Assembly (NCBI RefSeq): GCF_007858435.1
Contig: NZ_VIGW01000012.1
Coordinates: 1-64,000, forward strand
Source: Tsukamurella asaccharolytica
GTDB taxonomy: Bacteria > Actinomycetota > Actinomycetes > Mycobacteriales > Mycobacteriaceae
Direction of reading: 5' to 3'
Length of the DNA: 64,000 nt
In this document: positions 44,793-54,345 of the stretch, in pieces
Layout: each line of letters begins with the position of its first letter
Numbering within the stretch: the first letter of the stretch is position 1
The notes under the pieces: model-generated
Database searches by the model: none
The model's input: only the letters and a program-made list of their open reading frames with translations
Told to the model about the DNA's origin: nothing
Made by a program: the position numbers and the translations under genes

Positions 44793-45682
44793 GCCAGCCC
44801 TCGCACGACGCGGGCCGGCGGGCGGGCTCCGTCGATGGAGGCCACCATCTCCACCACGCGGCGGGTATCGGCGACCTGGTGCACGCGGAACATGCGGGCC
44901 CCGGCCTGCGCGGCGAGGGCGGTCGCGGCCAGGGTTCCGGCGACCCGTTCCTCGAGGCCGGCGTTCAGAGTTTCGCCGATGAAGTCCTTGTTGGACAGCG
45001 CCATCAGCACCGGCCAGCCCGTGCCGACGAGCGCGTCGAGGTGCCGCAGCAAGGCGAGGCCGTGGTGGGTGTTCTTGCCGAAGTCGTGGGTCGGATCGAT
45101 GACGATGCCGTCCTCCCGCACGCCCGCCGCGAACGCCGCCTCGGCGGCGGCGGCGAGCGAGTCGCGCACGTCGGCGACCACGTCCGGGTAGCGCACCCGG
45201 AAGGGTCGGGTCCGGGGCAGGGCCCCGCCGGTGTGCGAGCAGACCAGGCCCGCCCCGGTGGCGGCCGCGACCCGGGGCAGGTCCGGATCGGCGCCGGCCC
45301 AGGTGTCGTTGATGAGATCGGCGCCCGCGTCGACGGCGGCCTCGGCGACGGACGCCCGCCACGTGTCCACGCTGATCAGCAGGTCCGGATGCCGGTCGCG
45401 CACCTGCCTGATGAAGGGCACCGTCCGCGCGATCTCCTCGGTCGCGTCGACCTCCTGCCCGGGGCCCGCCTTGACGCCCCCGACGTCCACCACGTCCGCT
45501 CCCTCGGCGACCGCCGCGTCCACCCGCTCCAGCGCGGCGTCCACGGCGAAATAGCTGCCGCGGTCGTAGAAGGAGTCGGGCGTGCGATTGATGATCGCCA
45601 TCACCAGAGCCCGGTCCGTCGGGACCCGGCGGCCGCAGAAGGTCGGGCGCACCGGGATCGGGCCCGCCGGCGAAGCGGCCAT
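44789..45682 (-). CDS. folP2: Dihydropteroate synthase paralogue FolP2
   Basis: 297-residue TIM-barrel protein of the dihydropteroate synthase family. MAIINRTPDSFYDRGS is the loop that in true enzymes binds pterin phosphate, and the C-terminal FRVHQVADTRRVVEM contains the pABA-site histidine. The FolP2 branch in mycobacteria has been reported to lack synthase activity and sits, as here, between fadD6 and gpgS; I call it FolP2 on that context. ATG 45682 lies just before the fadD6 stop region (gap of 1 base). Confidence 0.9.
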   Translation of the reverse strand: MAASPAGPIPVRPTFCGRRVPTDRALVMAIINRTPDSFYDRGSYFAVDAALERVDAAVAEGADVVDVGGVKAGPGQEVDATEEIARTVPFIRQVRDRHPDLLISVDTWRASVAEAAVDAGADLINDTWAGADPDLPRVAAATGAGLVCSHTGGALPRTRPFRVRYPDVVADVRDSLAAAAEAAFAAGVREDGIVIDPTHDFGKNTHHGLALLRHLDALVGTGWPVLMALSNKDFIGETLNAGLEERVAGTLAATALAAQAGARMFRVHQVADTRRVVEMVASIDGARPPARVVRGLA

Positions 45683-45683
45683 C

Positions 45684-47495
45684 CTAGGAGCGCAGATCCG
45701 GGACCTTGGCGGCCACGACGTGCTCCGCGTACCCGTCGTAGGCGGGGACGTAGCCGTCCGCACCGCCGACGAAGACGTAGAGCGGGTCGTCCCCGACCTC
45801 CTCGAATCCCTGCTTGCGCAGCTCGCCCTTGAGGCTCTTGAAGGTCGAGGTCACTTCCAGGCTGGCCACGACGCGCGTGTACAGCGGGATCGCATAGTCC
45901 GGCAACGTCTTCCGAAGCTGTGCCGCGAGCGCGGCTCCGTCGAACTCCCGCCCCTCCGCGAGCTTGACCGCGGCCATGCCCGCTTTGCCGTCGGCACCGG
46001 GGATCCCGACGCCGTAGACGATCGCGCCCTCCACCTGCTCGGCCTCGTCGAGCGCGCCCTCGACCTCGGTGGTCGCGACGTTCTCGCCCTTCCACCGGAA
46101 GGTGTCACCGAGGCGGTCCACGAAGGCGATGTGGTCCAAGCCCTGGTTGGTCACCACGTCGCCGGTGTTGAACCAGACGTCGCCGTCCTTGAAACCGTCG
46201 CGGATCAGCTTGGCGTCACCCGCCGTCCCGTCGGTGTAGCCGTCGAAGGGCGCCGACTTGGTGATCTTGGTGAGCAACAGGCCGTTCTGCCCGCGCTTCA
46301 CGCGGGTGAGCCTGCCGCGAGCATCCCGCAGCGGGCCCGCGGTCTCGAGGTCGTACTCGACCACGGCGTGCGGCAAGGGGCACAGGCCGACGGTGCCCTC
46401 GATGTTGAAGACGTTGACGAAGGCGATGTTCGTCTCGCTCGCGGCGTAGAACTCCATGATCCGCTCGATCCCGAAGCGCTCCTGGAATTCCCGCCAGATC
46501 TCGGGTCGCAGGCCGTTGCCGGCCGCCACCCGGATGGTGTTGGACCGGTCGCTGGGCTTCGGCGGCTGGTTGAGCAGGTAGCGGCAGATCTCGCCGATGT
46601 AGATGAACATCGTGGCCGAGTTCTGGTTCGCCTCGTCCCAGAACTTCGAGGCCGAGAACTTGCGACCGATCGCGAGTGTGGCACCGGAGACCAGCACCGA
46701 GCCGAGGGCGACGAGTGCAGCGTTGTTGTGATACAGCGGAAGTGGGCAGTACATGACGTCGTCGCCGCGCATACGCACCGCGGTCGCGCCGAAGCCCGCC
46801 ATGCCCTTGAGCCAGCGGTAGTGCGTCATGATCGACGCCTTCGGCATGCCCGTGGTGCCCGAGGTGAAGACGTAGAAGGCGCGGGTGCTGGCCGGCAGAG
46901 TGGCGGTGACGGCCGGATTCTCCGTGGCACGCGGATCCTGCTCGCGCACCTGTCGAGCCTGCTCGGCGAGCTGGTCGATGGTGAGCACCACGCCGTCGGC
47001 GGGACGGTCCGCGGCGTCCAGCGAGTCGAAGGCCTCGAGGTCCTCCGCGCCGACGATGATCGTCTCGGTCTCGAGAATGCCGAGGCTGTGCGCGAGTACG
47101 GCGCCGCGCTGGTTGTAGTTGACGAGGCCGGCGGTGGCGCCGACCTTGACGATGGCGAGCATCACGAGCACCATCTGCGGGTGGTTGTGCATGACGACCC
47201 CGACCACGTCGCCCACCTTGACGCCGCGCTGGAGCAGGACCCGCGCGTAGGTGTTGACGGTGGCGTTGGCCTCGCCGTAGCTGATGCCCTCGCCCTGGAA
47301 GCGAAGGAAGTCGCGCGAAGGGTGCTGCGCCGCACGCTTGGCGAACACCGTTCCGATTGACTCCTTGCTGGTCGGCCTGCGCAGCAGGATCGACGGGCCC
47401 TCCTTGACCAGCAGGGGCAGATCGGGCAACAGCTTGCCGACGCCTCTGGCCAGATCCGCGATACCGACCGTACTGTTCTTCTGCGTAGAGCTCAC
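45684..47495 (-). CDS. fadD6: Long-chain fatty acyl-CoA synthetase FadD6-like (FATP type)
   Basis: 603-residue AMP-forming ligase. The ATP/AMP motif is YVFTSGTTGMPKASIMTHYR (the usual Gly after Pro-Lys is Ala), motif II is FYAASETNIAF, and NTGDVVTNQ with DRLGDTFRWKGENVATTEVE forms the C-terminal hinge. The stretch SKESIGTVFAKRAAQHPSRD near the N-terminus and overall layout fit the very-long-chain/FATP branch that includes FadD6. GTG start at 47495 is 6 bases after TAGGCT (47507-47502), leaderless. First gene of the fadD6-folP2-gpgS operon. Confidence 0.92.
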   Translation of the reverse strand: MSSTQKNSTVGIADLARGVGKLLPDLPLLVKEGPSILLRRPTSKESIGTVFAKRAAQHPSRDFLRFQGEGISYGEANATVNTYARVLLQRGVKVGDVVGVVMHNHPQMVLVMLAIVKVGATAGLVNYNQRGAVLAHSLGILETETIIVGAEDLEAFDSLDAADRPADGVVLTIDQLAEQARQVREQDPRATENPAVTATLPASTRAFYVFTSGTTGMPKASIMTHYRWLKGMAGFGATAVRMRGDDVMYCPLPLYHNNAALVALGSVLVSGATLAIGRKFSASKFWDEANQNSATMFIYIGEICRYLLNQPPKPSDRSNTIRVAAGNGLRPEIWREFQERFGIERIMEFYAASETNIAFVNVFNIEGTVGLCPLPHAVVEYDLETAGPLRDARGRLTRVKRGQNGLLLTKITKSAPFDGYTDGTAGDAKLIRDGFKDGDVWFNTGDVVTNQGLDHIAFVDRLGDTFRWKGENVATTEVEGALDEAEQVEGAIVYGVGIPGADGKAGMAAVKLAEGREFDGAALAAQLRKTLPDYAIPLYTRVVASLEVTSTFKSLKGELRKQGFEEVGDDPLYVFVGGADGYVPAYDGYAEHVVAAKVPDLRS

Positions 47496-47504
47496 GCGGC
47501 GAGC

Positions 47505-48053
47505 CTACCGTGGTACCGCCGTACCACGGCACGCCTCGAGAGCGGCCGTGACGTCCGTCGCACGCAGCAGCCTTCCGAGAGCGGCGTCACTCACGAAACC
47601 CCGAGCGCCGAGCCCGTCGATCCAGTCGAGCAGCGGCGTGTAGAAGTCGTCGTGGTTGAGGATCACGACGGGCTTGTCGTGCATCGAGAGATAGCCCGCG
47701 GTCCATGCCTCGAAGAACTCCTCGAGGGTGCCCACGCCGCCCGGCAGCACCAGGAAGGCATCGGCGTTGTCGTCCATGAGCTGCTTGCGCTCGCGCATGG
47801 TGGCGACCACCAGCAGCTCGTCCGCGCCGTGGTCGGCGACCTCGCGGTCGACGAGCGCCGTCGGAATGACCCCCAGGGTGTGGGCTCCGCCGGCGCGGGC
47901 GGCCTGCGCGACCGCGCCCATCATCGAGACGTGCCCGCCGCCCCAGACCAGTGCGTCCCCGCCGGCAGCGATAGCCCGGCCCACGTCGGTCGCGAGATCG
48001 AGGTACTCCTGTGGCACGGGGCGCGATGCGCAGAAGACGGCGATCGCGGTCAC
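47505..48053 (-). CDS. LOG-family phosphoribohydrolase (Rv1205-like)
   Basis: 182 residues. The LOG signature LPGGVGTLEEFFEAWT is intact, with the substrate region GGGHVSMMGAVAQAA and MRERKQLM upstream. Family members cut ribose-5-phosphate from cytokinin nucleotides or AMP; the M. tuberculosis Rv1205 protein makes cytokinins. It overlaps the second LOG gene by 4 bases and lies before fadD6. Confidence 0.92.
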   Translation of the reverse strand: MTAIAVFCASRPVPQEYLDLATDVGRAIAAGGDALVWGGGHVSMMGAVAQAARAGGAHTLGVIPTALVDREVADHGADELLVVATMRERKQLMDDNADAFLVLPGGVGTLEEFFEAWTAGYLSMHDKPVVILNHDDFYTPLLDWIDGLGARGFVSDAALGRLLRATDVTAALEACRGTAVPR

Positions 48054-48844
48054 GAGGGATCCACCTCGCTCGCGCGCGCCTCGCGCTCGCGCGCGGCGTC
48101 GGCGCGCACGATGATGTCGATGGCCTCCGCGACCGAGTCCGTCACGGTGATCAGGTCGGCGTCGCCGGGCGAGATCATGCCCCGCTCGGTGAGCGTGCCG
48201 CGGATCCAGTCCACCAGGCCGCCCCAGAAGGCGGATCCCAGGAGCACGATCGGGAAGCGGGTCACCTTGTGCGTCTGGACCAGGGTCAGCGCCTCGAAGA
48301 GCTCGTCAAGGGTGCCGAAACCGCCGGGCAGGCAGACGAAGGCCTGCGCGTACTTGACGAACATCGTCTTCCGCACGAAGAAGTAGCGGAAGTTGATGCC
48401 GAGGTCGACCCAGTCGTTGAGGCCCTGTTCGAAGGGCAGTTCGATGCCCAGCCCCACCGAGAGCCCGTCGGCGTCCTTAGCGCCGCGGTTCGCGGCCTCC
48501 ATGGCGCCCGGTCCGCCACCGGTGATCACGGCGTAGCCCGCACGCACCAGACCGGCACCCAACTCGCGCCCGGTGGCGTACTCGGGCGAATCCGGCGTGA
48601 TCCGCGCCGAACCGAAGACGGTGACCGCGGGCGGCAGTTCGGCGAGGGCACCGAAGCCCTCCACGAACTCCGCCTGGATCCGCATGACCCGCCACGGGTC
48701 GCGGTGCAGCCAGTCGGCGTCGTCCGCATTCGCGAGGAGCCGCTGGTCGGTGGTCGACGATTCCTTCGCCGCCGCGCCCTGCACGCGGACGGGTCCGCGG
48801 TAGCGCAGGTAGTCATCGGCCGAGGGCATCTTTTCGGAGGCCAT
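48050..48844 (-). CDS. Second LOG/TIGR00730-type Rossmann protein
   Basis: 264 residues. The fold is the same as its neighbour: VTVFGSARITPDSPEYATGR, AVITGGGPGAMEAANRGAKD and CLPGGFGTLDELFEALTLVQ. The long N-terminal extension (about 75 residues) and the PGGFGTxDE form place it in the longer TIGR00730 branch, whose biological substrate is not settled. ATG 48844 is chosen. It is coupled to the LOG gene and follows dapE on the same strand. Confidence 0.9.
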   Translation of the reverse strand: MASEKMPSADDYLRYRGPVRVQGAAAKESSTTDQRLLANADDADWLHRDPWRVMRIQAEFVEGFGALAELPPAVTVFGSARITPDSPEYATGRELGAGLVRAGYAVITGGGPGAMEAANRGAKDADGLSVGLGIELPFEQGLNDWVDLGINFRYFFVRKTMFVKYAQAFVCLPGGFGTLDELFEALTLVQTHKVTRFPIVLLGSAFWGGLVDWIRGTLTERGMISPGDADLITVTDSVAEAIDIIVRADAAREREARASEVDPS

Positions 48845-48854
48845 GACGCACAAC

Positions 48855-49931
48855 CTACCCAGCGAGGAAGTCGCGCAGCACGGCGGCCACCTCGGTGATC
48901 TGCGCGGTCTCGACGTGCTCGTCGCGCTTGTGCGCGTAGTTGGGATCCCCGGGACCGAAGTTCACGGCCGGGATGCCGAGCGCCGCGAAGCGCGCGACGT
49001 CGGTCCACCCGTACTTGGCGCGGAACCGCCCGCCGGCGGCCGCCACGAGCTTCGCCGCGGCGGGCGCCCCCAGGCCCGGCAGCGCGCCGGGCGCGGCGTC
49101 GGTCACCTCGAAGCCGAGCGCACCGTCGGCGAGCGGCCCGGCGAGGACCTCCCGGACGTGGGCGACCGCCTCGTCGACCGTGCGGTCCGGCGCGAAGCGG
49201 AAGTTGACGTCCACGAAGGCCTCGTCGGGCACGACGTTGCCGGCGACGCCGCCCTCGATCGCCACGGCGGAGAGGCCCTCGCGATACTCGCACCCGTCGA
49301 TGTCGACGGTGCGCGCGGTATAGCTCTGCAAGACCGTGAGCACCGACCCGAGCTTGTGGATCGCGTTGTCGCCCAGCCACGATCGCGCGCTGTGCGAGCG
49401 AACGCCGTCCGCGGTGATGCGCACGCGGACCGTGCCCTGACAGCCGGCCTCGATGAGCCCGCCGGAGGGTTCGCCGAGGATCGCGACATCGGCCTCGAGC
49501 CACTGCGGGAGCTCGCGCTCGATGCGGCCGAGGCCGTTGAAGTGCGAGGCGATCTCCTCGCACTCGTAGAAGATCAGGGTCAGGTCGTAGGCCGGGTCGG
49601 CCATCGTGGCGGCGAGGTGCAGGAAGACCGCGTCGCCGCTCTTCATGTCGACGGTGCCGCAGCCGTGGAGGATGCCGCCCTCGCGGCGGCTCGGCACGTT
49701 GTCCGCGATCGGCACGGTGTCGAGGTGCCCGGCGAGCATCACCCGCTGCGGCAACCCGCGATCCGTCCGCGCGAGCACGTTGTTCCCCACGCGGAGCACC
49801 TCGAATCGGCCCAGCGCCCGCAGCGCCGATTCCACCTCGTTCGCGATGCGCTCCTCGTCGTGGCTCACGCTGGGGATGTCCACCAGCGCGGCGGTGAGGT
49901 CGATCGGGTCGGCGGCGAGTTCGAGAGTCAC
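48855..49931 (-). CDS. dapE: Succinyl-diaminopimelate desuccinylase
   Basis: 358-residue M20-family zinc hydrolase that removes the succinyl group in the lysine/meso-diaminopimelate pathway. [13 protein letters not shown] holds the first zinc His and the catalytic Asp, [13 protein letters not shown] the bridging Asp, and [12 protein letters not shown] the general-base Glu; a dimerisation domain lies in the middle. The GTG at 49931 is 6 bases after TACCCT (49943-49938); GGAGGG fills the gap, so both leaderless and SD-led initiation are possible. Divergent relation to dapD is broken by mgtE in between. Confidence 0.96.
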   Translation of the reverse strand: MTLELAADPIDLTAALVDIPSVSHDEERIANEVESALRALGRFEVLRVGNNVLARTDRGLPQRVMLAGHLDTVPIADNVPSRREGGILHGCGTVDMKSGDAVFLHLAATMADPAYDLTLIFYECEEIASHFNGLGRIERELPQWLEADVAILGEPSGGLIEAGCQGTVRVRITADGVRSHSARSWLGDNAIHKLGSVLTVLQSYTARTVDIDGCEYREGLSAVAIEGGVAGNVVPDEAFVDVNFRFAPDRTVDEAVAHVREVLAGPLADGALGFEVTDAAPGALPGLGAPAAAKLVAAAGGRFRAKYGWTDVARFAALGIPAVNFGPGDPNYAHKRDEHVETAQITEVAAVLRDFLAG

Positions 49932-49947
49932 CCCTCCAGGGTAGTGG

Positions 49948-51300
49948 TCAGATCCCGAGGATCGCCTTGGCGATCAGGAAGTACAGGATCAGGCCGGTCG
50001 CGTCGACGAACGTGCTGATGAACGGGTTGGAGAAGACGGCGGGATCGACACCGATGGACTTCGCCACGATCGGCATGAGCCCGCCGACGGCGGCGGACAT
50101 CGTGCACACCCCGAACAGCGTGGCACCGATGACCAGGCCCACGTCGGCGCCGAAGAGGAGGCCGGCGATGATCGCGCCGAGGCTGCCGAGGACGAGCCCC
50201 AGCGTCGCGCCGACGCGGATCTCGCGCCCGAGCACGCGGAGCACGTCGGAGGTGGTGATGTCGCCGAGGGCGAGCGCGCGGGTCACGGTGGTGGCGGCCT
50301 GATTGCCGGTGTTGCCGCCCGTGCCGATGATGAGCGGCACGAACAGCGAGAGCACCACCATCTCCTGCAGGCTGTCCTCGAAGACGGAGAGCACCTTCAC
50401 GGTGAGGGTGGCGCCGATCGCCAGGACGAGCAGCCACACCACCCGCGAGCGCACCAGGGTGCGCACGGGCGTCGACAGATAGGGCCGGTTCAGCGGCTCC
50501 ACGCCGCCCTGGCGGGCCGCGTCCTCACTCTCGGCCTCCTCGAGGATCCGTAGGGCGTCGTCCACGGTGAGGATGCCGACGAGGCGGTGCTCGTCGTCGA
50601 CGATGGGCATCACCAGCAGCCGCTGCTCCGCGCACCGGCGGGCCGCGTCCTCGGCCGACTCCCGCGCCCGCGCCGTGCCCGCGACGTTCATGATCTCGCT
50701 CACCGGGGTCGCGGGCGCGCTGCGCAGGAGCCCGCGCAGCCCGACGATGCCGACCAGCACCCGCCCGGGGCCGACGACCGGGATGCCGTAGATGGTCTCG
50801 ACGTCGTCGATGCGGGCCCGCACCGCGGCGAGGGCCTGCTCGGCGGTGTCGCCGGGGTGGACCGAGACGAACTCGGGCGTCATCTCGCGGCCGACGGAAC
50901 CCTGCGGGTAGCCGAGCAGGGCTGCGGTCGCGGCGCGCTCGCTCTCCGGGAGGCCCTGCAGCAGGCGTCCGGCGACGGTGGCCGGCAGCTCGTCGAGCAG
51001 GGTGACCCGGTCGTCGGGGTCGAGCTCCACGAAGAGGCCCGTCACCTGCTCGTCCTGAAGGTCGCGGATGAGCTCGCCCTGGAGCGGCGCGTCGAGGGAC
51101 TCGAAGACGGTGAGCGCCTCGTCCTTCGCGAGCAGCCGGAAGACCACGGCCCGGTCCTTGCGCCCGAGGCGTTCGAGGACGTCCGTGACCTGGCGGTAGG
51201 TCAGGGGCGCGATGAGCGACGCGACCGCAGTCAGGTCTCCGTCGTCGACCGCGTCATCGATCCTGTTGGCCAGCTTCGCCGTGTCGGGTGTCGTGGTCAC
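49948..51300 (-). CDS. mgtE: MgtE-type magnesium channel
   Basis: 450 residues. An N-terminal superhelical domain (about 30-125; [20 protein letters not shown]), a CBS pair (about 130-260; [20 protein letters not shown]), a connecting helix, and five membrane helices from about 290 on. The pore motif region reads [20 protein letters not shown], matching the family's G-G-N-x-G-x-Q. The cytosolic domains close the pore when Mg2+ is high. GTG start at 51300 is 7 bases after TACCGT, so no M-box-type leader exists. This is the complete form of the soluble MgtE-N/CBS protein encoded at about 19.5-20.8 kb. Confidence 0.94.
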   Translation of the reverse strand: MTTTPDTAKLANRIDDAVDDGDLTAVASLIAPLTYRQVTDVLERLGRKDRAVVFRLLAKDEALTVFESLDAPLQGELIRDLQDEQVTGLFVELDPDDRVTLLDELPATVAGRLLQGLPESERAATAALLGYPQGSVGREMTPEFVSVHPGDTAEQALAAVRARIDDVETIYGIPVVGPGRVLVGIVGLRGLLRSAPATPVSEIMNVAGTARARESAEDAARRCAEQRLLVMPIVDDEHRLVGILTVDDALRILEEAESEDAARQGGVEPLNRPYLSTPVRTLVRSRVVWLLVLAIGATLTVKVLSVFEDSLQEMVVLSLFVPLIIGTGGNTGNQAATTVTRALALGDITTSDVLRVLGREIRVGATLGLVLGSLGAIIAGLLFGADVGLVIGATLFGVCTMSAAVGGLMPIVAKSIGVDPAVFSNPFISTFVDATGLILYFLIAKAILGI

Positions 51301-51369
51301 TCGCAGAACGGTATCCGAATCCCGGGGCTCCGCAGTACGAGCGCGGCGGGGCGCACGTAGGCTGGGCGG

Positions 51370-52320
51370 GTGACGAATCGTGGAGCGAAAGCGTACGGAC
51401 TGGCCACCCTCACCGACGACGGGACGGTGCTCGACACCTGGTTCCCCGCGCCGGAGCTGACGGACGGCGGCGGCACCGTCGGCACGGTCCAGGATCCGGA
51501 CGGTGCCCCGGAAGCGCTCGTGTCCTCCGCCGGCGCGGATGCGGAGCGCCGGGTCCGGATCGTGGTCGTGCAGACCACGATCGGCGACCTCGACGCCGCC
51601 CCCGTCGACGCGCACGACGTGTACCTGCGCCTGCACCTGCTGAGCCACCGGCTGGTGCAACCGCACGGGCTCAGCCTCGAGGGCCAGTTCGGCCTGCTCG
51701 CGAACGTCGTGTGGACCAATTTCGGCCCCTGCTCGCCGGTGGACTTCGAGTCGGTGCGCGCGGCGCTGCGCCGCCGCGGCCACGTCACCGTCCACTCGGT
51801 GGACAAGTTCCCCCGCATGGTCGACTACGTGCTGCCCGGCGGCGTCCGCATCGGCGACGCGGACCGCGTCCGCCTCGGCGCTCATCTCGCCGAGGGCACG
51901 ACCGTCATGCACGAGGGCTTCGTGAACTTCAACGCCGGCACGCTCGGCACGGCGATGGTCGAGGGCCGCATCTCAGCGGGCGTCGTCATCGGCGACCACT
52001 CCGACGTGGGCGGCGGCGCGTCGACGATGGGCACCCTGTCGGGCGGCGGCAAGGAGATCATCGCGGTCGGCGAGCGGTGCCTGCTGGGCGCGAACTCGGG
52101 GCTGGGCATCCCGCTCGGCGACGACTGCGTGCTCGAGGCGGGCCTGTACCTGACCGCCGGCACCAAGGTGACCGGCCCGGACGGGACGCAGATCAAGGCG
52201 CGCGAGCTCGCCGGGCAGAGCAACCTGCTGTTCCGCCGCAACTCGGTCACCGGCGCGGTCGAGGTCGTGCCGTGGAAGAGCGAGGGCGTCGAGCTCAACG
52301 CCGCGCTGCACAAGAACTGA
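51370..52320 (+). CDS. dapD: 2,3,4,5-tetrahydropyridine-2,6-dicarboxylate N-succinyltransferase
   Basis: 316-residue trimeric acyltransferase in lysine/diaminopimelate synthesis, actinobacterial type. The left-handed beta-helix is formed by repeats such as [20 protein letters not shown] and [20 protein letters not shown]; the N-terminal domain precedes [12 protein letters not shown]. The GTG at 51370 follows TAGGCT (51358-51363) by 6 bases, leaderless. Divergent from mgtE. A 22-base-pair hairpin follows the stop. Confidence 0.95.
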   Translation: MTNRGAKAYGLATLTDDGTVLDTWFPAPELTDGGGTVGTVQDPDGAPEALVSSAGADAERRVRIVVVQTTIGDLDAAPVDAHDVYLRLHLLSHRLVQPHGLSLEGQFGLLANVVWTNFGPCSPVDFESVRAALRRRGHVTVHSVDKFPRMVDYVLPGGVRIGDADRVRLGAHLAEGTTVMHEGFVNFNAGTLGTAMVEGRISAGVVIGDHSDVGGGASTMGTLSGGGKEIIAVGERCLLGANSGLGIPLGDDCVLEAGLYLTAGTKVTGPDGTQIKARELAGQSNLLFRRNSVTGAVEVVPWKSEGVELNAALHKN

Positions 52321-52328
52321 GGGCCCCC

Positions 52329-52372
52329 GACGAGAAGGGCGGCCGGTGCGCGCACCGGCCGCCCTTCTCGTC
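52329..52372 (+). terminator. 44-base perfect palindrome after dapD
   Basis: The two arms meet with no spacer: 52329-52350 and 52351-52372 are exact reverse complements, 22 bases each, beginning GACGAGAAGGGCGGCCGGTG. It lies 8 bases after the dapD stop, between convergent genes, and is the longest perfect stem in the window. It shares the outer GAGAAGGGC/GCCCTTCTC core with the kgd terminator. Confidence 0.85.
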
Positions 52373-52392
52373 GCCACCCCAGTGAATTCTCT

Positions 52393-52641
52393 TCAGCGTC
52401 TGCCGCCCCCCAGTGGGACGGCCTTGCACCCCAGCCCGTCGAGGACTCGGTCGATCGCAGACTGCACGGCCCGCACCTCGCCGGGCGACTCGACTGCGGA
52501 CACGCGGGGCGAACCGGTGCCCACGCACTCGGGATAGGTGGTCAGCAGGCGCGATTCCACGTGCCATAGGCCGATACCGCACAACACCACCACCGAACAG
52601 AGCACCGCGATCAGCACCACCCTGGCTCCCGCGATCGCCAA
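52393..52641 (-). CDS. Small secreted or membrane-anchored protein, function unknown
   Basis: 82 residues when started at TTG 52641, which has AGGAG eight bases upstream; the same frame is open further upstream, so the start is uncertain. The N-terminus is hydrophobic (AIAGARVVLIAVLCSVVVLC then GIGLWHVESRL), a signal peptide or anchor, followed by a short polar domain containing two Cys (PECVGTGSPRV and DGLGCKAVPLGGG) that could form a disulfide. I do not recognise a family. Convergent with dapD. Confidence 0.5.
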   Translation of the reverse strand: MAIAGARVVLIAVLCSVVVLCGIGLWHVESRLLTTYPECVGTGSPRVSAVESPGEVRAVQSAIDRVLDGLGCKAVPLGGGRR

Positions 52642-52779
52642 CCCACCGTCTCCTATCCAACCGAACCTCACTATTGTTTGCAGTAGCGTACCAATGAAAC
52701 AACGGTGGAGTTGCACGGGCGTCGGATTCAGCCGGGAAAGTGAGCAGAGCGCTCAACAGAACAACGCGAACGCCGCAGG

Positions 52780-52800
52780 CGGCCGCGGGCCACGCGGCCG
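52780..52800 (-). terminator. Hairpin after dapC
   Basis: CGGCCGCG (52780-52787) pairs with CGCGGCCG (52793-52800) over a 5-base loop, 20 bases beyond the dapC stop on the minus strand. Confidence 0.55.
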
Positions 52801-52819
52801 AGACACCGGAGATTCCCGG

Positions 52820-53920
52820 TCAGGCCAGACGCTCGGCGGCGGCGGCGATCCGCTCGTCCGTCGCGGTGATCGCGATCCGGACATGCTCAGCGCCGTGCGG
52901 ACCGTAGAACTCACCCGGGGCGGCGAGGATGCCGCGCTCGGCCAGCCAGTCGACGGTGTCGCGGCAGGGCTCACCGCGCGTCGACCACAGGTACAACCCC
53001 GCCTCGGAGTGATCGACGGCGAAGCCGGCGCCGCGGACTGCCTGCAGCAGCACGGCGCGCCGCGCGGCGTAGCGGGCGCGCTGCTCGGCCTCGTGCTCGT
53101 CCACCGAGAGGGCGTAGGTCATGGCGGCTTGCACCGGGAAGGGCACGATGGCACCCGCGTGCTTGCGCACGGCGGCCAGCTCGGCGATGAGCGCCGGATC
53201 GCCCGCGAGGAAGCCTGCACGGTACGAGGCCAGGTTCGAGGTCTTGGACAGCGAGTGGATCGCGATCAGCCCGGTGGTGTCACCGTCGCACACGCGCGGG
53301 TCGAGCACCGATACGGCCTCGGCCTCCCAGGCCAGGCCCAAGTAGCACTCGTCGGACGCCACGATCGCGCCGCGCTCGCGCGCCCACTGCACCACCTTGC
53401 GCAGATGATCGACGCCGAGCACGGCGCCGGTCGGATTGGACGGCGAATTCACGAACACCAGCGCCGGCCGCTCCGGGCCGAGCTGGGCGGTACCGTCGGC
53501 CCGCACCGGCCGCGCGCCGGCGAGCAGCGCGCCCACCTCGTAGGTCGGGTACGCGACCTCGGGGATCACGACCACGTCACCCGCGCCGAGGCCGAGCGTC
53601 GACGGCAGCTGCGCGATCGCCTCCTTGGTCCCGATCACGGGCAGGATCGCGTCCTCCGCGAGCTCGACGGTGCCGTACCGGCGGCTCAGGGCCGCGGCCG
53701 CCGCCTCGCGCAGCGCGACGGTGCCGATCGTCGCCGGGTAGCCGGGGAACGCAGAACCCTCGTAGAGGGCGCGGCGGATCGGCTCCGCCACCGGATCGAC
53801 GGGCGTGCCGACGGAGAGGTCGACGATGCCGCCCGCGTGCGCCGCGGCCTTCGCCTTCGCGCCCGCCAGGGTGTCCCACGGGAAGTCCGGCAGGCCGGAC
53901 GCCACGGGCACGCGCGGCAC
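52820..53920 (-). CDS. dapC: Succinyldiaminopimelate transaminase (DapC type, Rv1178-like)
   Basis: 366-residue fold-type I PLP aminotransferase. The Schiff-base lysine is in IAIHSLSKTSNLASYRAGFL, the PLP-binding stretches are FVNSPSNPTGAVL and SDECYLGLAW, and RIAITATDERI gives the C-terminal substrate Arg. The N-terminus LPDFPWDTLAGAKAKAAAH is characteristic of the corynebacterial DapC group. GTG 53920 starts 2 bases after the fdxC stop, so it is coupled to it. Nearby dapD and dapE support the lysine-pathway role. (M. tuberculosis also has Rv0858c annotated dapC.). Confidence 0.92.
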   Translation of the reverse strand: MPRVPVASGLPDFPWDTLAGAKAKAAAHAGGIVDLSVGTPVDPVAEPIRRALYEGSAFPGYPATIGTVALREAAAAALSRRYGTVELAEDAILPVIGTKEAIAQLPSTLGLGAGDVVVIPEVAYPTYEVGALLAGARPVRADGTAQLGPERPALVFVNSPSNPTGAVLGVDHLRKVVQWARERGAIVASDECYLGLAWEAEAVSVLDPRVCDGDTTGLIAIHSLSKTSNLASYRAGFLAGDPALIAELAAVRKHAGAIVPFPVQAAMTYALSVDEHEAEQRARYAARRAVLLQAVRGAGFAVDHSEAGLYLWSTRGEPCRDTVDWLAERGILAAPGEFYGPHGAEHVRIAITATDERIAAAAERLA

Positions 53921-53922
53921 GA

Positions 53923-54255
53923 TCAGTGCTCGGTGTCGGTGTTCATGGGCGGGAGCGCCTTGATGAAGGGGTGATCGTAGTCGATCTTCCCCTGCTTGGC
54001 GGCGCCGCCGGGCGAACCGATCTCGTCGAAGAAGTCGATGTTCGCGGTCACGTACTCGGCCCACTCGTCCGGCACGTCGTCCTCGTAGAAGATCGCCTCC
54101 ACGGGGCACACCGGCTCGCAGGCGCCGCAGTCCACGCATTCGTCGGGCTGGATGTACAGCATCCGGTTGCCCTCGTAGATACAGTCGACGGGGCACTCCT
54201 CGATACATGCCTTGTCGAGCACATCCACACAGGGCTCTGCGATGGTGTACGTCAC
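53923..54255 (-). CDS. fdxC: Ferredoxin FdxC, 7Fe type
   Basis: 110 residues. The first half binds a cluster through Cys in EPCVDVLDKACIEECPVDCI and the second has the full [4Fe-4S] motif CVDCGACEPVCPVEA, so a 3Fe-4S plus 4Fe-4S (7Fe) ferredoxin is likely. The acidic middle (FYEDDVPDEWAEY) is typical. GTG 54255 is preceded by GGAGATGACAG, and TACTGT at 54285-54280 is a probable -10 box. Co-transcribed with dapC and divergent from the nucleoside transporter; the electron partner is unknown. Confidence 0.94.
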   Translation of the reverse strand: MTYTIAEPCVDVLDKACIEECPVDCIYEGNRMLYIQPDECVDCGACEPVCPVEAIFYEDDVPDEWAEYVTANIDFFDEIGSPGGAAKQGKIDYDHPFIKALPPMNTDTEH

Positions 54256-54345
54256 CTGTCATCTCCTTCGCACCGACGTCGTCCCTTCGACAGTATTCCG
54301 CCCCGCCAGGACCTGTCACAAAGAAGTGTCGCCTAACTTGCCGGG

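Noticed and set aside
51301-51369. Possible Mg-sensing leader (M-box) before mgtE
   Set aside because: Only 69 bases separate mgtE and dapD starts and the TACCGT box sits 7 bases from the mgtE GTG; no space for an M-box.
51300-51912. Upstream extension of the mgtE frame into dapD
   Set aside because: The frame stays open but the MgtE N-terminus begins at 51300 with a -10 box 7 bases ahead; the extension overlaps dapD on the other strand.
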